This document shows positions 7,865-16,188 of a stretch of DNA of 37,217 nucleotides, one piece after another. The DNA is from Alphaproteobacteria bacterium (GTDB lineage: Bacteria > Pseudomonadota > Alphaproteobacteria > Puniceispirillales > Puniceispirillaceae). The DNA is taken from contig WTJO01000019.1 of assembly GCA_011524805.1 (NCBI GenBank), positions 1 to 37,217 of the forward strand, read 5' to 3'. The position numbers were made by a program, and so were the translations under genes. How positions within the stretch are numbered: the first letter of the stretch is position 1; every line of letters begins with the position of its first letter. The notes under the pieces are model-generated. The model worked only from the letters and a program-made list of their open reading frames with translations, did not search any database and was not told the origin of the DNA.

Positions 7865-9076
7865 CTATTCTTTCTCTCCAGCATCAGCCCGTGCTGTGCT
7901 GTCAGGCACTTCATGCCCCATAATATCCGGATTCAGAATATGAAGCGGGTCAAAGGCTGTTTTGATACGCGACTGAAGCATTGCAAGCTGTTCTGGCTGC
8001 GGCTGGAATTTAGCGATATGTTCACCAGCCTCACCCCGCACCAGATGGGCGTGCCCGCCGCCATGCGCAGAAATAGCGTTCCGGATAATGGCGCTTGAGG
8101 CTGCGGTATCTGATATCTCGCAATTCAGCCATACCAGCCCGCCTGCCCAGTCTGCAATATAGCTGCATGTATGCGCTGACGAGATAATTTCAATAATTTG
8201 CGGCAAGGCTGATGGCACGATAGATAATTTCCAGATTTGCCCTGAAGATGAGGCTAGCTGTTCGGCATTTGTTATCTGCTGCCAGAATAGTGTGCTTTCG
8301 TCTGCTTCCAGAACGCTAACCTCGCCCTGTCCATCCAGAATATTTTTAAGCGCTGTAAGTCTGTCTGCAACAGATACCGCTACACCTTCCAGCCTGATAT
8401 AGCTGGTAAACCTGTCTGCCACTGGCAAAATAGCGCCGCCTGATGGCTCAACTGATGAGGTGAATGCCTGACTGACACTCGCCTGTGCCTCTGCCAGCGT
8501 GTCTGTTGTCAAACAGACAGTCTGCACAGTCTGCGGCTTTGGAAGTACTTTTAAGGTTATGTCTGAGAGGATAGCCAGCCTGCCATAAGACCCGCACATT
8601 AATTTTGACAGATCATAACCAGTGACATTTTTCATCACGCGGCTACCAGATTTAAACTGGTCACATCGGCCAGATATCGCATCAAACCCAAGCAGATAGT
8701 CACGCGCTGCCCCTGCAGAAATTCTGCGTGAGCCTGAGAGGTTTGTCGCAATTATACCGCCAATTGTGCCACCATGTTCAGATGCAAACATCTTTGACAG
8801 ATTTGCCGGCTCAAAGGCCAGCATCTGGTTATGTTTCGCCAGAAGCTGGTCAATTTCATCCAGCCTTGTGCCTGCCCGCACCACCAACACCAGCTCTTCA
8901 GGTTCATAATCAATAATACCCGAATAATGTTCCATAGACAGGCTGTCTTCTGCGGAAACCTGACAATGCATGCCGGATTTGGTGCGGGTGCCACAGGCAT
9001 AAAGCGGACGCTGTGAGTCCATTGCCTGCGCAAGTATCGACTGTATTTCATCGGTATTTTGGGGTGTATATATCAT
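7865..9076 (-). CDS. glcE: Glycolate oxidase FAD-binding subunit GlcE
   Basis: Second flavoprotein subunit of glycolate oxidase. The 403-residue product begins with a PCMH-type FAD-binding domain (MIYTPQNTDEIQSILAQA, YACGTRTKSG, LSMEHYSGIIDYEPEELVLVVRAGTRLDEID, FEPANLSKMFASEHGGTIGGIIATNLSGSRRISAGAARDYLLG), the characteristic GlcE pattern. It ends with a vanillyl-alcohol-oxidase-type C-terminal fold. It is shorter than GlcD, as expected. It starts at ATG 9076 with AGAAGAT just upstream, 33 bases after glcD, in a glcD-glcE-glcF operon. Confidence 0.94.
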   Translation of the reverse strand: MIYTPQNTDEIQSILAQAMDSQRPLYACGTRTKSGMHCQVSAEDSLSMEHYSGIIDYEPEELVLVVRAGTRLDEIDQLLAKHNQMLAFEPANLSKMFASEHGGTIGGIIATNLSGSRRISAGAARDYLLGFDAISGRCDQFKSGSRVMKNVTGYDLSKLMCGSYGRLAILSDITLKVLPKPQTVQTVCLTTDTLAEAQASVSQAFTSSVEPSGGAILPVADRFTSYIRLEGVAVSVADRLTALKNILDGQGEVSVLEADESTLFWQQITNAEQLASSSGQIWKLSIVPSALPQIIEIISSAHTCSYIADWAGGLVWLNCEISDTAASSAIIRNAISAHGGGHAHLVRGEAGEHIAKFQPQPEQLAMLQSRIKTAFDPLHILNPDIMGHEVPDSTARADAGEKE

Positions 9077-9109
9077 CTGAATATCTTCTGGCCAGATTTT
9101 GCCAAAAAA

Positions 9110-10597
9110 TTAAAATCGTGGAATATCAGGATGCGGTAACTTGCCATGATGTACATGAAGCCTGCCTAGCTCGGCACATCTGTGCAGAACAGGAAATACC
9201 TTGCCCGGATTTAACAGATGCTGCGGATCAAATGCACATTTCAGGCGCTGCTGCTGTTTGAGATCATCTTCGGTAAACATCTCACCCATCAAATCTCGCT
9301 TTTCTACACCAACCCCATGTTCACCTGTCAGCACACCGCCTAGCGCAACACAGTTTCGCAGGATATCGGCGCCAAATTCCTCTGCCCGTTCAAGCTCGCC
9401 CGGCTGGTTCGCATCAAACAGAATCAGAGGATGCAGATTGCCGTCACCTGCATGAAATACATTGGCAACCCTAAGGCCATATTTCTGGCTCATTGAGGCC
9501 ATGCGGGTTAGCATTTCAGGCAAAGCCTTGCGCGGGATGGTACCATCCATACAAAGATAATCTGGCGAGATACGCCCCACCGCTGGAAAGGCCGATTTGC
9601 GCCCTGCCCAGAACTGGTTTCTCTCAGCCTCCGAAGTGCTGGCACGGATAGAGGTTGCTCCAGCCTTTTTCACAATTTCAGAGACAGCATTGATCAGAAA
9701 ATCAACTTCTGTTTCAGGGCCGTCTAGCTCAACAATCAGCAAGGCCGCCGCCTCTCTTGGATAGCCTGCCCCGACAAAATCTTCTGCCGCATTAATCGCA
9801 GGGCCGTCCATCATCTCCATACCGGCCGGAATAATGCCGGCAGCAATAACGTCACTTACCGCCTGCCCGCCTTCCTGCGCACTGTCAAACCCTACCAATA
9901 GGGCGCGCTGGCTCGCCGGTTTGCGTAATATCCGTACAGTGACTTCGGTAACCACACCCAGCAGACCCTCAGACCCAGTCATCACCCCTAGAATATCAAA
10001 CCCGTCAGCATCCAGATGCTTTCCGCCCAGACGCAATATCTCGCCATCCATCGTGACCATTTCAATGCCAAGCACATTATTTGTGGTCAGCCCGTATTTC
10101 AGGCAATGCACCCCGCCCGAATTTTCAGCGATATTGCCGCCAATTGAACAGGCTATCTGGCTTGACGGATCAGGCGCATAATAAAAGCCCTCATCCTGAA
10201 CGGCCTGCGTAATGCCAAGATTGGTGACGCCGGGCTGTGCGGTCACTGCTCTGTTTTCATAATCAATTTCGGTAATTTTGTTAAATTTACCAAGCCCCAG
10301 AAGCACGCCATCTGACAACGGAATAGCCCCGCCAGATAATGAGGTGCCTGCCCCCCGTGGTACAATCTTTACCGCATTATCACGGCACCAGCGCATCACA
10401 TCAGCTACCTGCTGTGTGGTTTCAGGCAGGACAACTACAAGCGGCTGATTTCGATAGGCAGACAGCCCATCCGTATCAAAAGCGCTCATGCTTTTATCAT
10501 CATCAATCACACATCCGGCTGGCAGCATTGATTTCAATGCAGAGACAATCTCAGCCCGTCTATCCAGAATCCCCTGATCTGCGTTCGGTAACAGCAT
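9110..10597 (-). CDS. glcD: Glycolate oxidase FAD-linked subunit GlcD
   Basis: Catalytic flavoprotein that oxidises glycolate (and often D-lactate) to glyoxylate. In the 495 residues, the FAD-binding PCMH domain includes VVVLPETTQQVADVMRWCRD, VPRGAGTSLSGGAIP and PDPSSQIACSIGGNIAENSGG. The C-terminal FAD-linked oxidase domain includes VFHAGDGNLHPLILFD and GGVLTGEHGVGVEKRDLMGEMF, both family hallmarks. ATG 10597 is preceded by AGGAAGATAAT. It is the first gene of the glcDEF operon. The upstream region (10598-10723) holds a tandem TATCAC repeat near 10688-10699 that could be a regulator site, but no glcC-type regulator gene is next to it. Confidence 0.96.
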   Translation of the reverse strand: MLLPNADQGILDRRAEIVSALKSMLPAGCVIDDDKSMSAFDTDGLSAYRNQPLVVVLPETTQQVADVMRWCRDNAVKIVPRGAGTSLSGGAIPLSDGVLLGLGKFNKITEIDYENRAVTAQPGVTNLGITQAVQDEGFYYAPDPSSQIACSIGGNIAENSGGVHCLKYGLTTNNVLGIEMVTMDGEILRLGGKHLDADGFDILGVMTGSEGLLGVVTEVTVRILRKPASQRALLVGFDSAQEGGQAVSDVIAAGIIPAGMEMMDGPAINAAEDFVGAGYPREAAALLIVELDGPETEVDFLINAVSEIVKKAGATSIRASTSEAERNQFWAGRKSAFPAVGRISPDYLCMDGTIPRKALPEMLTRMASMSQKYGLRVANVFHAGDGNLHPLILFDANQPGELERAEEFGADILRNCVALGGVLTGEHGVGVEKRDLMGEMFTEDDLKQQQRLKCAFDPQHLLNPGKVFPVLHRCAELGRLHVHHGKLPHPDIPRF

Positions 10598-10723
10598 ATT
10601 ATCTTCCTAAATGAGTTTGCGTCATCAAAGATGGCGAATTTATACCAAAAATATAATTCTACCGTTCCTTTTCAACAGAACGAAGAGTATCACTATCACG
10701 ATTTAAGAACAAACATATGATGT

Positions 10724-10746
10724 GCCTTTCCGCATCGTGGAAAGGC
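10724..10746. promoter_or_regulatory. Perfect 8-bp hairpin between glcD and rpmJ
   Basis: GCCTTTCC (10724-10731), loop GCATCGT, GGAAAGGC (10739-10746) form a perfect inverted repeat. On the plus strand a GTTTT tract follows (10747-10751), but no plus-strand gene leads into it. On the minus strand it follows the rpmJ terminator and precedes the glcD promoter region. It could be a back-up terminator, an operator or the end of an unrecognised small RNA. The 252-base gap 10598-10849 otherwise shows no gene. Confidence 0.45.
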
Positions 10747-10759
10747 GTTTTAGATAATG

Positions 10760-10789
10760 AAAAAGCCGCATATCATGTGACATACGGCT
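10760..10789 (-). terminator. Rho-independent terminator of rpmJ
   Basis: Read on the minus strand, AGCCGTATG...ATATGCGGCT forms a stem of AGCCG/CGGCT plus inner pairs with one mismatch, directly followed by TTTTT (10760-10764 on the complementary strand). It lies about 60 bases after the rpmJ stop codon and separates rpmJ from glcD. Confidence 0.7.
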
Positions 10790-10849
10790 GATTACACTAT
10801 AATTTTGGGTTGCAGCTTGATGCAAGCGCAACAAATCGGGCGCGAGATG

Positions 10850-10975
10850 CTAGCCCTGACGTGCCTTCATTCTTGGATTCTTTTTGTTAATCACATAAAG
10901 ACGGCCACGACGGCGTACTACCTGACAGTTACGGTCGCGGTTTTTCAAGGTTTTCAGAGAGCTTGCAACTTTCAT
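10850..10975 (-). CDS. rpmJ: 50S ribosomal protein L36 (cysteine-poor, YkgO-like form)
   Basis: The 41-residue product MKVASSLKTLKNRDRNCQVVRRRGRLYVINKKNPRMKARQG is a clear bL36. The zinc-binding form has a C-X2-C...C-X4-H ribbon; this protein keeps a single Cys (residue 17) and so belongs to the zinc-independent form, common in alphaproteobacteria. It is basic, as expected. The start at 10975 has AAGTTAAG close upstream. The gene is monocistronic, with a structured leader (10997-11029) and a terminator. The start and stop leave no room for extension. Confidence 0.96.
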   Translation of the reverse strand: MKVASSLKTLKNRDRNCQVVRRRGRLYVINKKNPRMKARQG

Positions 10976-10996
10976 TTTCTTAACTTTCGCCCACAT

Positions 10997-11029
10997 GCCC
11001 GAAACGGGCTAAATTCGTCATTGAGCCCG
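10997..11029 (-). promoter_or_regulatory. rpmJ leader with two mutually exclusive hairpins
   Basis: On the minus strand the leader reads CGGGCT (11029-11024), 13 bases, AGCCCG (11010-11005), TTT, CGGGC (11001-10997). The central AGCCCG can pair with the upstream CGGGCT (6 bp) or with the downstream CGGGC (5 bp, three-base loop). The second hairpin ends about 21 bases before the rpmJ start codon. No T-run follows, so translation control or RNA stability is more likely than attenuation. A regulatory role is inference. Confidence 0.4.
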
Positions 11030-11061
11030 CACAATAGACAAGACACCACAGAAGGTCAAGC

Positions 11062-11706
11062 CTAAAGGCGAAAATCTGCCGAAACCTGACATCCTGCGAG
11101 CCCGCAATAGCCGTTTGGGTTTTTATGCAGATATTGCTGATGATAATCTTCAGCATAGAAAAAATTATCTTCTTTCCTGATTTCGGTGGTGATAGCGCCA
11201 TATCCTGCACTTGCCAGCGCCTGACCATATATCTGTGCTGTCTGACGCGCGCACCCTAGGGATTCATCATCATCAAGATACAGGGCTGTGCGATATTGTG
11301 TGCCTCTGTCATTGCCCTGCCGCATTGCCTGCGTAGGATCATGCTCTTCCCAGAAAATCTTCAACAGCGCTTCAAGCGGGACGATACCGGCATCATATAT
11401 AATCAGCACCGCCTCTGTGTGGCCAGTTTGCCCCGAACATACCTCTTCATAGGTCGGATGCGGCGTAATCCCGCCACTATATCCAACAGCCGTGCTATAC
11501 ACACCCTCCACCTGCCAGAACAGCCGCTCGGCACCCCAGAAACAGCCCATTCCGACTACCAGCCTGCTGAGATGTTCAGGAAATGGCGGCACTAGCGGTG
11601 TGCCAAGAACGCAATGCTGTTTTAGCCCGCCAAGCGGCGTATTGCGGCCAGCCAGCGCTTCAGACTTCATCGGCAATCTAGTTTTGAAAGGATTGGCAAA
11701 GAACAT
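11062..11706 (-). CDS. msrA: Peptide methionine sulfoxide reductase A
   Basis: Reduces methionine-S-sulfoxide in damaged proteins. The catalytic Cys is in GMGCFWGAERLFW (Cys55 from the start chosen). The family segments GVYSTAVGYSGGITPHPTYEEVCSGQTGHTEAV, EEHDPTQAMRQGNDRGTQYR and YYAEDYHQQYLHKNPNGYCG follow. A Cys near the end (GLAGCQV) could act as recycling residue. The frame is open to 11736, but AGGAA lies exactly 6 bases before ATG 11706, giving MFFANPFKTRLP, which resembles the N terminus of E. coli-type MsrA (long form with a LAGRNTP segment). It is independent of pgk (upstream, 83-base gap). The lineage form is the longer MsrA, 214 residues. Confidence 0.94.
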   Translation of the reverse strand: MFFANPFKTRLPMKSEALAGRNTPLGGLKQHCVLGTPLVPPFPEHLSRLVVGMGCFWGAERLFWQVEGVYSTAVGYSGGITPHPTYEEVCSGQTGHTEAVLIIYDAGIVPLEALLKIFWEEHDPTQAMRQGNDRGTQYRTALYLDDDESLGCARQTAQIYGQALASAGYGAITTEIRKEDNFFYAEDYHQQYLHKNPNGYCGLAGCQVSADFRL

Positions 11707-11789
11707 TGGCATTTCCTCATCTGTCATGTTCGGCATCTTATATCATTCAAGATAATCCCGAGATTAAGAATTGGAAGCCAGTAAATTTT

Positions 11790-12968
11790 CTATGCCTCTA
11801 GCGCTGCGATGCCGGGCAGGATTTTACCTTCAATCCATTCAAGAAACGCTCCACCAGCCAGAGATACATAGCTAAATTCTTCGGCTACCCCTGCCCCGTT
11901 CAACGCTGCGACTGTATCACCGCCCCCTGCAACAGAGGTCAACCCGCCTTTTGATTTGGCGGCCACATGACGGGCAAGCTGGTAAGTGCCCTGATCAAAT
12001 CCTGCCAGCTCAAACGCGCCCATGGGCCCGTTCCATAGCACTGTATTTGCCTTATCAATCACCTGGCCAAATGAAGCTAGGGTCTGCGCGCCTATATCAA
12101 GCATCATCTCGGCGTCTGACAGCCCGTCTGACAGCATCACCTGACGCGATGGTGCGTTAGCGGCGAACTGCTCTGCCACGATTCCGTCTATGGGCAGATG
12201 GATGGTGCATCCGCTTGTGCTGGCCGTGGCTTCGATTTCCCTGACAATCTCCAGCATCTCAGGTTCGGCCAGAGACGCACCCATCTCATAGCCGCGCGCC
12301 AGTGCAAAGGTGTTGGCCATGCCGCCGCCCAGCAGAATATGATCTGTCTTGTCTACCAGATGGTTCAAAACGGCTAGCTTGGTAGATACTTTTGCACCCC
12401 CAACAACAGCCACAACAGGGCGGACAGGCGCATCCAGCACCCTGTTTAATGCGGTAACTTCAGCACTTAGCAACGCCCCTGCATAGGCAGGCAGCAATGC
12501 CGCCACCGCATGCGTTGAGGCATGCGCCCGATGCGCACATGAAAACGCATCATTAATATAGACGTCACCAAACCGTGCCAGCATGGCTGCAAATGCAGGT
12601 TCATTTGCTTCTTCACCTGCAAAAAATCTCAGATTCTCAAGCATGATGACAGATGCATCAGAGCCCGTGTCAGCCTCTGGCGCATCAGGTGATAAAAGCG
12701 GCACAGCAAACCCCAATCTTGATGAGAGGTACTCTGCGACCGGCAAAAGCGAATATTCAGGCTTTATCTGCCCCTTGGGCCGCCCAAGATGAGAGCAGAG
12801 CCTGAGTTTTGCCCCTGCCTCAAGAAGTGCCTTAAGCCCGTCAACTGTCCTGTCTATGCGGGTGGTATCTGTTATCCTGCCGCCATCAATCGGGCAGTTA
12901 TAATCTACCCTGATAAGGCATGGCGTGCCTGATACATCTCCGGACAGCAACTCTGCTATATCTCTCAT
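11790..12968 (-). CDS. pgk: Phosphoglycerate kinase
   Basis: Transfers phosphate between 1,3-bisphosphoglycerate and ADP in glycolysis and gluconeogenesis. The 392-residue protein has the substrate-binding arginines in RVDYNCPIDGGRITDTTRI and SHLGRPKG, the ENLRFFAGEEANEP and INDAFSCAHRAHAST segments, VVGGAKVSTKLAVL, LLGGGMANTF, and the nucleotide-binding VLWNGPMGAFE plus GGGDTVAAL. The ending VSLAGGAFLEWIEGK is an AGGAFLE variant that I recall as usual in this class; RVDYNCP is a modest departure from the common RVDLNVP. No gap or tpi gene is next to it, so it is not in a glycolytic operon here. It is divergent from azlC. Confidence 0.96.
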   Translation of the reverse strand: MRDIAELLSGDVSGTPCLIRVDYNCPIDGGRITDTTRIDRTVDGLKALLEAGAKLRLCSHLGRPKGQIKPEYSLLPVAEYLSSRLGFAVPLLSPDAPEADTGSDASVIMLENLRFFAGEEANEPAFAAMLARFGDVYINDAFSCAHRAHASTHAVAALLPAYAGALLSAEVTALNRVLDAPVRPVVAVVGGAKVSTKLAVLNHLVDKTDHILLGGGMANTFALARGYEMGASLAEPEMLEIVREIEATASTSGCTIHLPIDGIVAEQFAANAPSRQVMLSDGLSDAEMMLDIGAQTLASFGQVIDKANTVLWNGPMGAFELAGFDQGTYQLARHVAAKSKGGLTSVAGGGDTVAALNGAGVAEEFSYVSLAGGAFLEWIEGKILPGIAALEA

Positions 12969-13078
12969 CTCTGGCCCCGATACAATTATCTTTGTCTGGT
13001 ATTTATGTTTCTCTGGTACAAAATTGGGATGAATTATGCAATAAGGCGTATATCAACAAGCTAAAGATTTTAACAGAG

Positions 13079-13783
13079 ATGAAACAGCCCAGCCCTACAT
13101 TTGCCGAATTCAAGTCAGGTATTCTTGATGAACTGCCACTTCAGGCAGGTATTGTGCCGTTCGGGATGGTCTATGGCATTCTGGGCGTTGAAAGCGGCAT
13201 GTCTGCACTGGAAACATTCATGCTTTCGTCAATATTATTTGGCGGTGCCAGCCAGATTGTCTTCACCCAGCTTCTGGCAGCGGCCACCCCTGCGGTTGTT
13301 CTGGTCTCGTCAATTGCGGCGATTAATGCGCGCCATATGCTCTATTCAACATCGATGCTGCCTTATCTGAGGCATTTGCCTTTGCGGTGGCGTGTTGTGC
13401 TTGCCTATCTGCTAACAGATGAGGCCTATGCAGTCACTATTAGGCGATATATCGACAAGCCACATAATCAGTATATGCATTATCATCTTCTGGGTAGTGG
13501 GCTGTTGCTATTTACGGTCTGGCAGATATCCACACTGGCCGGCATTATGCTTGGCACCACCATCCCAAAGGCGCTTTCACTTGGCTTTGCGATACCGCTA
13601 TCATTTATGGCGATTGTGATACCACTTCTGAAATCCACACCCCAGATTGTTGCCGCGCTGACCGCAGGTGTGATTGCGCTTACCTGCCAGTCACTTCCAT
13701 GGAATAGCTGGCTGATACTGGCGGCCTGTGGCGGCATTATCGCGGGCATGATATCTGACAGGCTTACAGGAGAGGCGGCATGA
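13079..13783 (+). CDS. azlC: AzlC family branched-chain amino acid exporter, large subunit
   Basis: The large component of an AzlCD (BrnFE-type) exporter for branched-chain amino acids or analogues. The 234-residue integral membrane protein has several hydrophobic segments and the family stretches PFGMVYGILGVESGM, SSILFGGASQIVFTQLL and INARHMLYSTSMLPYL. The start is ATG 13079 (MKQPSPTFAEFKSGILDELP); the frame is open further upstream, but the extra N-terminal part is uncharged leader-like sequence running into the pgk promoter region. The stop overlaps the azlD start by four bases (ATGA), showing translational coupling. Substrate is inferred from the family only. Confidence 0.9.
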   Translation: MKQPSPTFAEFKSGILDELPLQAGIVPFGMVYGILGVESGMSALETFMLSSILFGGASQIVFTQLLAAATPAVVLVSSIAAINARHMLYSTSMLPYLRHLPLRWRVVLAYLLTDEAYAVTIRRYIDKPHNQYMHYHLLGSGLLLFTVWQISTLAGIMLGTTIPKALSLGFAIPLSFMAIVIPLLKSTPQIVAALTAGVIALTCQSLPWNSWLILAACGGIIAGMISDRLTGEAA

Positions 13784-14091
13784 TCTGGATTATTATGATC
13801 TGTTGTGGTCTGGCAACCTTTGCAGCGCGTTTTCTACCTCTAAGCGGAATTTTACCTGCCGAATTGCCAAAGCCTGTGCAAAAAGCAATGCAGTTTGTGC
13901 CTGTGGCTGTGCTGATGCCGATAATTCTGTCCGGTATTTTTATATCGACAGACCAGCAGATTCAGATTGACGGTAATATGCGTATCTATGCGGCCGTGAT
14001 AGCGGCTATTGTTGCAATAACAACCAGAAATGTCATCGCCACCATCATTACCGGCCTGTTATGTCTGTGGGGGCTGGATTTTCTATTTTAG
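13780..14091 (+). CDS. azlD: AzlD family small subunit of the branched-chain amino acid exporter
   Basis: Partner of AzlC. The 103-residue product is almost entirely hydrophobic with three to four membrane segments (WIIMICCGLATFAARFLPL, MQFVPVAVLMPIILSGIFI, IYAAVIAAIVAITTRNVIATIITGLLCLWGLDFLF). The ARFLPL and PVAVLMPIIL patterns match AzlD. It overlaps azlC by ATGA, and its 3' end overlaps the convergent EamA gene by nine bases. Confidence 0.9.
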   Translation: MIWIIMICCGLATFAARFLPLSGILPAELPKPVQKAMQFVPVAVLMPIILSGIFISTDQQIQIDGNMRIYAAVIAAIVAITTRNVIATIITGLLCLWGLDFLF

Positions 14092-15015
14092 CTTTACCGG
14101 TATAAATCTGTTTAGCCGCCCATCCATAACCATCAGCCCGATTGCGACCAGTCCGAACCCTGCCATATCTGCATAGCTGACAAATTGCTGTAACAGCATT
14201 GCATCTATAACAAGCGCAAATACAGGCACGATAATCGTTACCAGCATCAGGTTGGATGCGCCTGCAAGTTCAAGAATACGGAAATATAGCGGATAGGCCA
14301 GTGCCGTGCCAAAGACACCTAGCCCTATCACCAGCAATATCATGTCAAACGGCGCAGAGAATATCGCAGGTTGCGGTGTACCTGAAAACAGGCTGGCCAC
14401 AAATACAGATATGACAGCCGAGCAGACCAACATTATAACAGCACCATGAATTGGCTGAAATCCGGCCAGTTTCACCTTGCCCCACACGCCCGCAAAAGCA
14501 TATGAAATGGTTGCCAGAATAATGGCAATCTGCCCCCATAAAATAGTGCTATCTTCTGTCCCGCCAGACAGATTTTCAAGGCCAATGGCGATGCTAACGC
14601 CAAAAATCCCAATAATAACCCCGATGATGCGGTGCCATTTTGCTGGTTCTGCCGCCAGAAACAGACCCGAGACAATTACCCCCATAAAGGCTGTATTTGC
14701 ATTCAGGATAGAGGCCATCCCGCCTGTCACATATTGCTGGCCAATGGCAATCAGGCTGAAGGGGATGATATTATTCAGCACCCCCATCACCGCACCTGCT
14801 ATCCATAAAGAACGGGTCGGCGATAATGAAAAATTGGGGACAGGCATATTGCCTGTTAACACCAGCCACGCCGTTAACGCTATCGCCCCTGTCACTAGCC
14901 TGAGGCTGACAAGCCAGTACGGGTCAAGATAGCCAAGCCCCACCTCAATAAAATAAAATGATGCGCCCCAGATAAAGGACAACAGGAGCAACAGCCCCCA
15001 CGCTATAGATGACAT
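14083..15015 (-). CDS. EamA/DMT-family transporter
   Basis: A drug/metabolite-superfamily permease of ten predicted membrane helices formed by two EamA repeats (first half WGLLLLLSFIWGASFYFIEVGLGYLDPYWLVSLRLVTGA; second half WGQIAIILATISYAFAGVWGKVKL). The GASFYFI and RLVTGAIALTAWL region is typical of the family's first helices. Length is 310 residues. ATG 15015 has AAGG six bases upstream. Substrate cannot be told from sequence; members export amino acids, nucleosides and other metabolites. Its tail overlaps azlD, so the two are convergent. Confidence 0.88.
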   Translation of the reverse strand: MSSIAWGLLLLLSFIWGASFYFIEVGLGYLDPYWLVSLRLVTGAIALTAWLVLTGNMPVPNFSLSPTRSLWIAGAVMGVLNNIIPFSLIAIGQQYVTGGMASILNANTAFMGVIVSGLFLAAEPAKWHRIIGVIIGIFGVSIAIGLENLSGGTEDSTILWGQIAIILATISYAFAGVWGKVKLAGFQPIHGAVIMLVCSAVISVFVASLFSGTPQPAIFSAPFDMILLVIGLGVFGTALAYPLYFRILELAGASNLMLVTIIVPVFALVIDAMLLQQFVSYADMAGFGLVAIGLMVMDGRLNRFIPVKLK

Positions 15016-15057
15016 GATGTGCCTTGTGAAAAATTACCTGCCGCCCCTTATCAGGGC

Positions 15058-15822
15058 TCAATTCATAAAAGAAGTCAATGAAGCATAACCAAGCCTCAGC
15101 CCCATAAACAGAAACAGCACAAGTACCAGCTTGCGGAAAAACACCGCACTGACAAAGGGGCGCAGACGCTCACCAATGGCAAACCCTGCGATCGCTGTCA
15201 AACTGCCCAATATGCCATAGCCAATAATGCCCAGATGGAATATCGAGGTGACACTATAGCCGAAAATAATCGGCACACAGCCTATTGTCACAAGAAAACC
15301 TGTCGCATCAATAAACTGCTTTGGTGATACATTCTTCATCACCAGATATATTGTAATTGGCACACCCCATGCCGAGGTCAGCCCGCCAATCAGGCCAGCC
15401 AGCCCGCCAAGTACATATTGAAACGGCCTGTCCAGATGCGGTGGCAGATATAGCGCATGCCCAAATAGCTGATTCAGGGTAAAGCCAAAAATAGATATCG
15501 CTATCATCAGCCTGATAATATCGTTGCCAAGCGATGCGGCCAGCAATGCAGTCCCTGTCATACAGACCATCATCACACCGGCAAACCGCCAATATGACGA
15601 GATAAGCTGTCTAATGCTATCTGCCTTGCATAGCTGATAGAGGTTGGTGACTACCATAGGCATCACATTCAGACCGATTGCTTCAAGCGGTGTTACCGAA
15701 ATCGTCAATAGCGTGAGCGCGGCAGTTGGCAGACCAATACCGATAAGACCCTTGATGATACCTGCGATAAAAAAGCTGATGCCGACAATGCCGGATAATT
15801 CAGCTGTCATGGTGCTGATCAC
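15058..15822 (-). CDS. TauE/SafE family sulfite-exporter-like permease
   Basis: A 254-residue membrane protein of the TauE/SafE (former DUF81) family, with about eight hydrophobic helices. The first repeat begins GIVGISFFIAGIIKGLIGIGLPTAALTLLTI, whose G-I-G-L-P-T-A motif is a family mark; the second repeat holds GGLAGLIGGLTSAWGVPITIYLV. Members export sulfite, sulfoacetate or related anions in taurine and sulfonate breakdown, but many have unknown substrates. Translation appears to start at GTG 15822, whose bases overlap the TGA stop of the upstream pterin dehydratase (GTGA), so the two are coupled. An internal ATG at 15810 is an alternative start. Confidence 0.88.
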   Translation of the reverse strand: MISTMTAELSGIVGISFFIAGIIKGLIGIGLPTAALTLLTISVTPLEAIGLNVMPMVVTNLYQLCKADSIRQLISSYWRFAGVMMVCMTGTALLAASLGNDIIRLMIAISIFGFTLNQLFGHALYLPPHLDRPFQYVLGGLAGLIGGLTSAWGVPITIYLVMKNVSPKQFIDATGFLVTIGCVPIIFGYSVTSIFHLGIIGYGILGSLTAIAGFAIGERLRPFVSAVFFRKLVLVLFLFMGLRLGYASLTSFMN

Positions 15823-16127
15823 AAAATACCAGCCTGTCTTGTGTGTGCAGCCTTGTCCATGGCCTTGGCAAGCTCTATATCCAGCATGCTGACACCGCCT
15901 GCATCGTGGGTTGTCAGGCTGATATGCACGCGGTTATACACATTTGACCATTCGGGGTGATGATTCATCTTGTCAGCGATAATCGCGATCTGCATCATAA
16001 AGCTGATAGCACTGGCAAAACTGTCAAACCGGTAGCCAATCTCCAGCGCGTGCTTATCTTTGTTAAACTGCCAGTCAGGCAATGAGCCCAGATGCTGTTC
16101 AATTTCCTGCTGTAAGAGGACTGACAC
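15819..16127 (-). CDS. 4a-hydroxytetrahydrobiopterin dehydratase (pterin carbinolamine dehydratase)
   Basis: Dehydrates 4a-hydroxytetrahydropterin, normally recycling the cofactor of phenylalanine hydroxylase. The product has the family core W-X-F...L...F...F..A..F...IA..AD..NHHPEW.NVYN.V...L.THD.GG.S..D: visible here as DWQF, FASAISFMMQIAIIADKMNHHPEWSNVYNRVHISLTTHDAGG. The start chosen is GTG 16127, because AAGGAG lies exactly six bases upstream; the frame is open to another GTG at 16160. That gives 102 residues, the usual length. No phenylalanine hydroxylase gene is nearby; in such genomes the enzyme may serve molybdopterin or other pterin use. Coupled to the TauE-like gene. Confidence 0.92.
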   Translation of the reverse strand: MSVLLQQEIEQHLGSLPDWQFNKDKHALEIGYRFDSFASAISFMMQIAIIADKMNHHPEWSNVYNRVHISLTTHDAGGVSMLDIELAKAMDKAAHTRQAGIL

Positions 16128-16188
16128 AATATGCTCCTTATCAATTATACCGACATCCACATATCACCATAGAACAGGAAGCCGGATA

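Noticed and set aside
11790..12968. Possible decayed phosphoglycerate kinase because of the RVDYNCP and AGGAFLE changes.
   Set aside because: All ligand-binding motifs are otherwise intact, length is normal, and AGGAFLE is a known type of variant in this class.
16128..16160. Longer pterin dehydratase from GTG 16160.
   Set aside because: A strong AAGGAG lies six bases before GTG 16127, and the shorter protein has the usual family length.
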